From Saprospiraceae bacterium (GTDB lineage: Bacteria; Bacteroidota; Bacteroidia; Chitinophagales; Saprospiraceae): a DNA stretch of 6,404 nt. The stretch spans positions 1 through 6,404 of the forward strand of contig JAHDBK010000222.1 in assembly GCA_020630455.1 (NCBI GenBank), read 5' to 3'. A program made the translations under genes and the position numbers. Below the pieces are notes generated by a model, which made no database searches, was not told the origin of the DNA, and saw nothing but the letters and a program-made list of their open reading frames with translations. How positions within the stretch are numbered: position 1 is the first letter of the stretch; each line of letters begins with the position of its first letter. This document shows positions 6,010 to 6,404 of the stretch, in pieces.

Positions 6010-6404
6010 TATCTAATTCGTGAAATTTTCATTAAATTAAAATAATCTGGGCAATATTTTTCCATTGCTTTTTGAGCTTTAATGGTATTTTCAATTTCTC
6101 CGTATTTTTGTTTTAAAGCGTCCATACATTTTTTAGATTTACTGGTTTCGTTTTCTAAATCAGGAGCGATTTCTTTCATAACTTTTTCGCGTTCTTCTTT
6201 GGTTTCAGTCTCCTCAACTTTTTTAAGGTATTTTACTAAGCCTTCTGTACACTGACAAATATCATTAGCGACATCTTTATAAAAAATATCTTCTCTAGTC
6301 AATTCGTCTTCCTCTTTTTGTTCAGGTTCATCCTTGTCCTTTTCATTAACTATTGAAGTTTCTTCTTCATTTTCAGATAAATTATTCATATTTTTATTAC
6401 AAGA
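6009..6404 (-). CDS. Four-cysteine acidic protein, probable lipoprotein, 5' end beyond the window
   Basis: From the first visible ATG (6387-6389) the protein has 126 residues. The first 30 are a very acidic, low-complexity linker rich in Glu, Asp and Lys. A helical domain with four cysteines follows: C45 and C47 (NDICQCTEG), C88 (KKCMDAL) and C113 (MEKYCPDYF). The frame stays open to the window edge; the five codons before that ATG read Ser-Cys-Asn-Lys-Asn. An SC followed by polar residues and an acidic linker is what a lipoprotein looks like just after its lipobox, so I infer a start outside the window, with Cys at 6399-6401 lipidated and this ATG internal. The cysteine pattern recalls small exported Bacteroidota proteins of unknown function, but that is memory and not a search. 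The gene overlaps the nicotinamidase start by one base, implying coupling. No function is assigned. Confidence 0.75.
   Translation of the reverse strand, partial: SCNKNMNNLSENEEETSIVNEKDKDEPEQKEEDELTREDIFYKDVANDICQCTEGLVKYLKKVEETETKEEREKVMKEIAPDLENETSKSKKCMDALKQKYGEIENTIKAQKAMEKYCPDYFNLMKISRIR

Overview
The window looks like a piece of a Bacteroidota chromosome. It is strongly AT-rich (about 30 % G+C by eye). Its largest gene is a two-propeller/Y_Y_Y/LytS-type sensor kinase, an architecture typical of that phylum. Shine-Dalgarno sequences are missing or weak before the genes, and two putative lipoproteins are present. The class cannot be fixed from the sequence; an uncultured Saprospiria-, Cytophagia- or Flavobacteriia-like lineage is plausible. 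There is no sign of an insertion sequence, prophage, CRISPR array, rRNA or tRNA.

Layout, left to right. A perfect 14-bp inverted repeat (1-14/32-45) carries the start codon of the first gene in its loop and is followed by T-runs. The gene is a 1012-residue membrane sensor histidine kinase (28-3066, +). A short tail-to-tail gap follows, with TAGAC heptamers and a perfect 26-bp palindrome (3123-3148). Next is a stand-alone HD-domain (p)ppGpp-hydrolase-like protein (3149-3712, -). It diverges across 79 very AT-rich bases from a gene (3792-4772, +) that encodes shikimate kinase joined in frame to a DinB-family protein. A small predicted lipoprotein of unknown function follows (4900-5394, +). Its stop codon overlaps the end of a convergent nicotinamidase gene (5389-6009, -). 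The nicotinamidase is coupled through TAATG to an upstream four-cysteine protein (6009 to the window edge, -). That last frame stays open to the edge and reads Ser-Cys-Asn-Lys-Asn just before the first visible ATG, so it is probably a lipoprotein whose signal peptide lies outside the window.

The genes look like ordinary housekeeping and accessory functions (signalling, alarmone turnover, aromatic amino-acid synthesis, NAD salvage) rather than one pathway. I see no complete new defence, mobile or biosynthetic system. The observations most worth a check are: (i) the aroK-dinB fusion, whose junction holds a six-A run where one extra A would restore two normal-length separate genes; (ii) the hairpin enclosing the kinase start codon; (iii) the likely mis-called start of the last gene; and (iv) the solo alarmone hydrolase with no synthetase domain.
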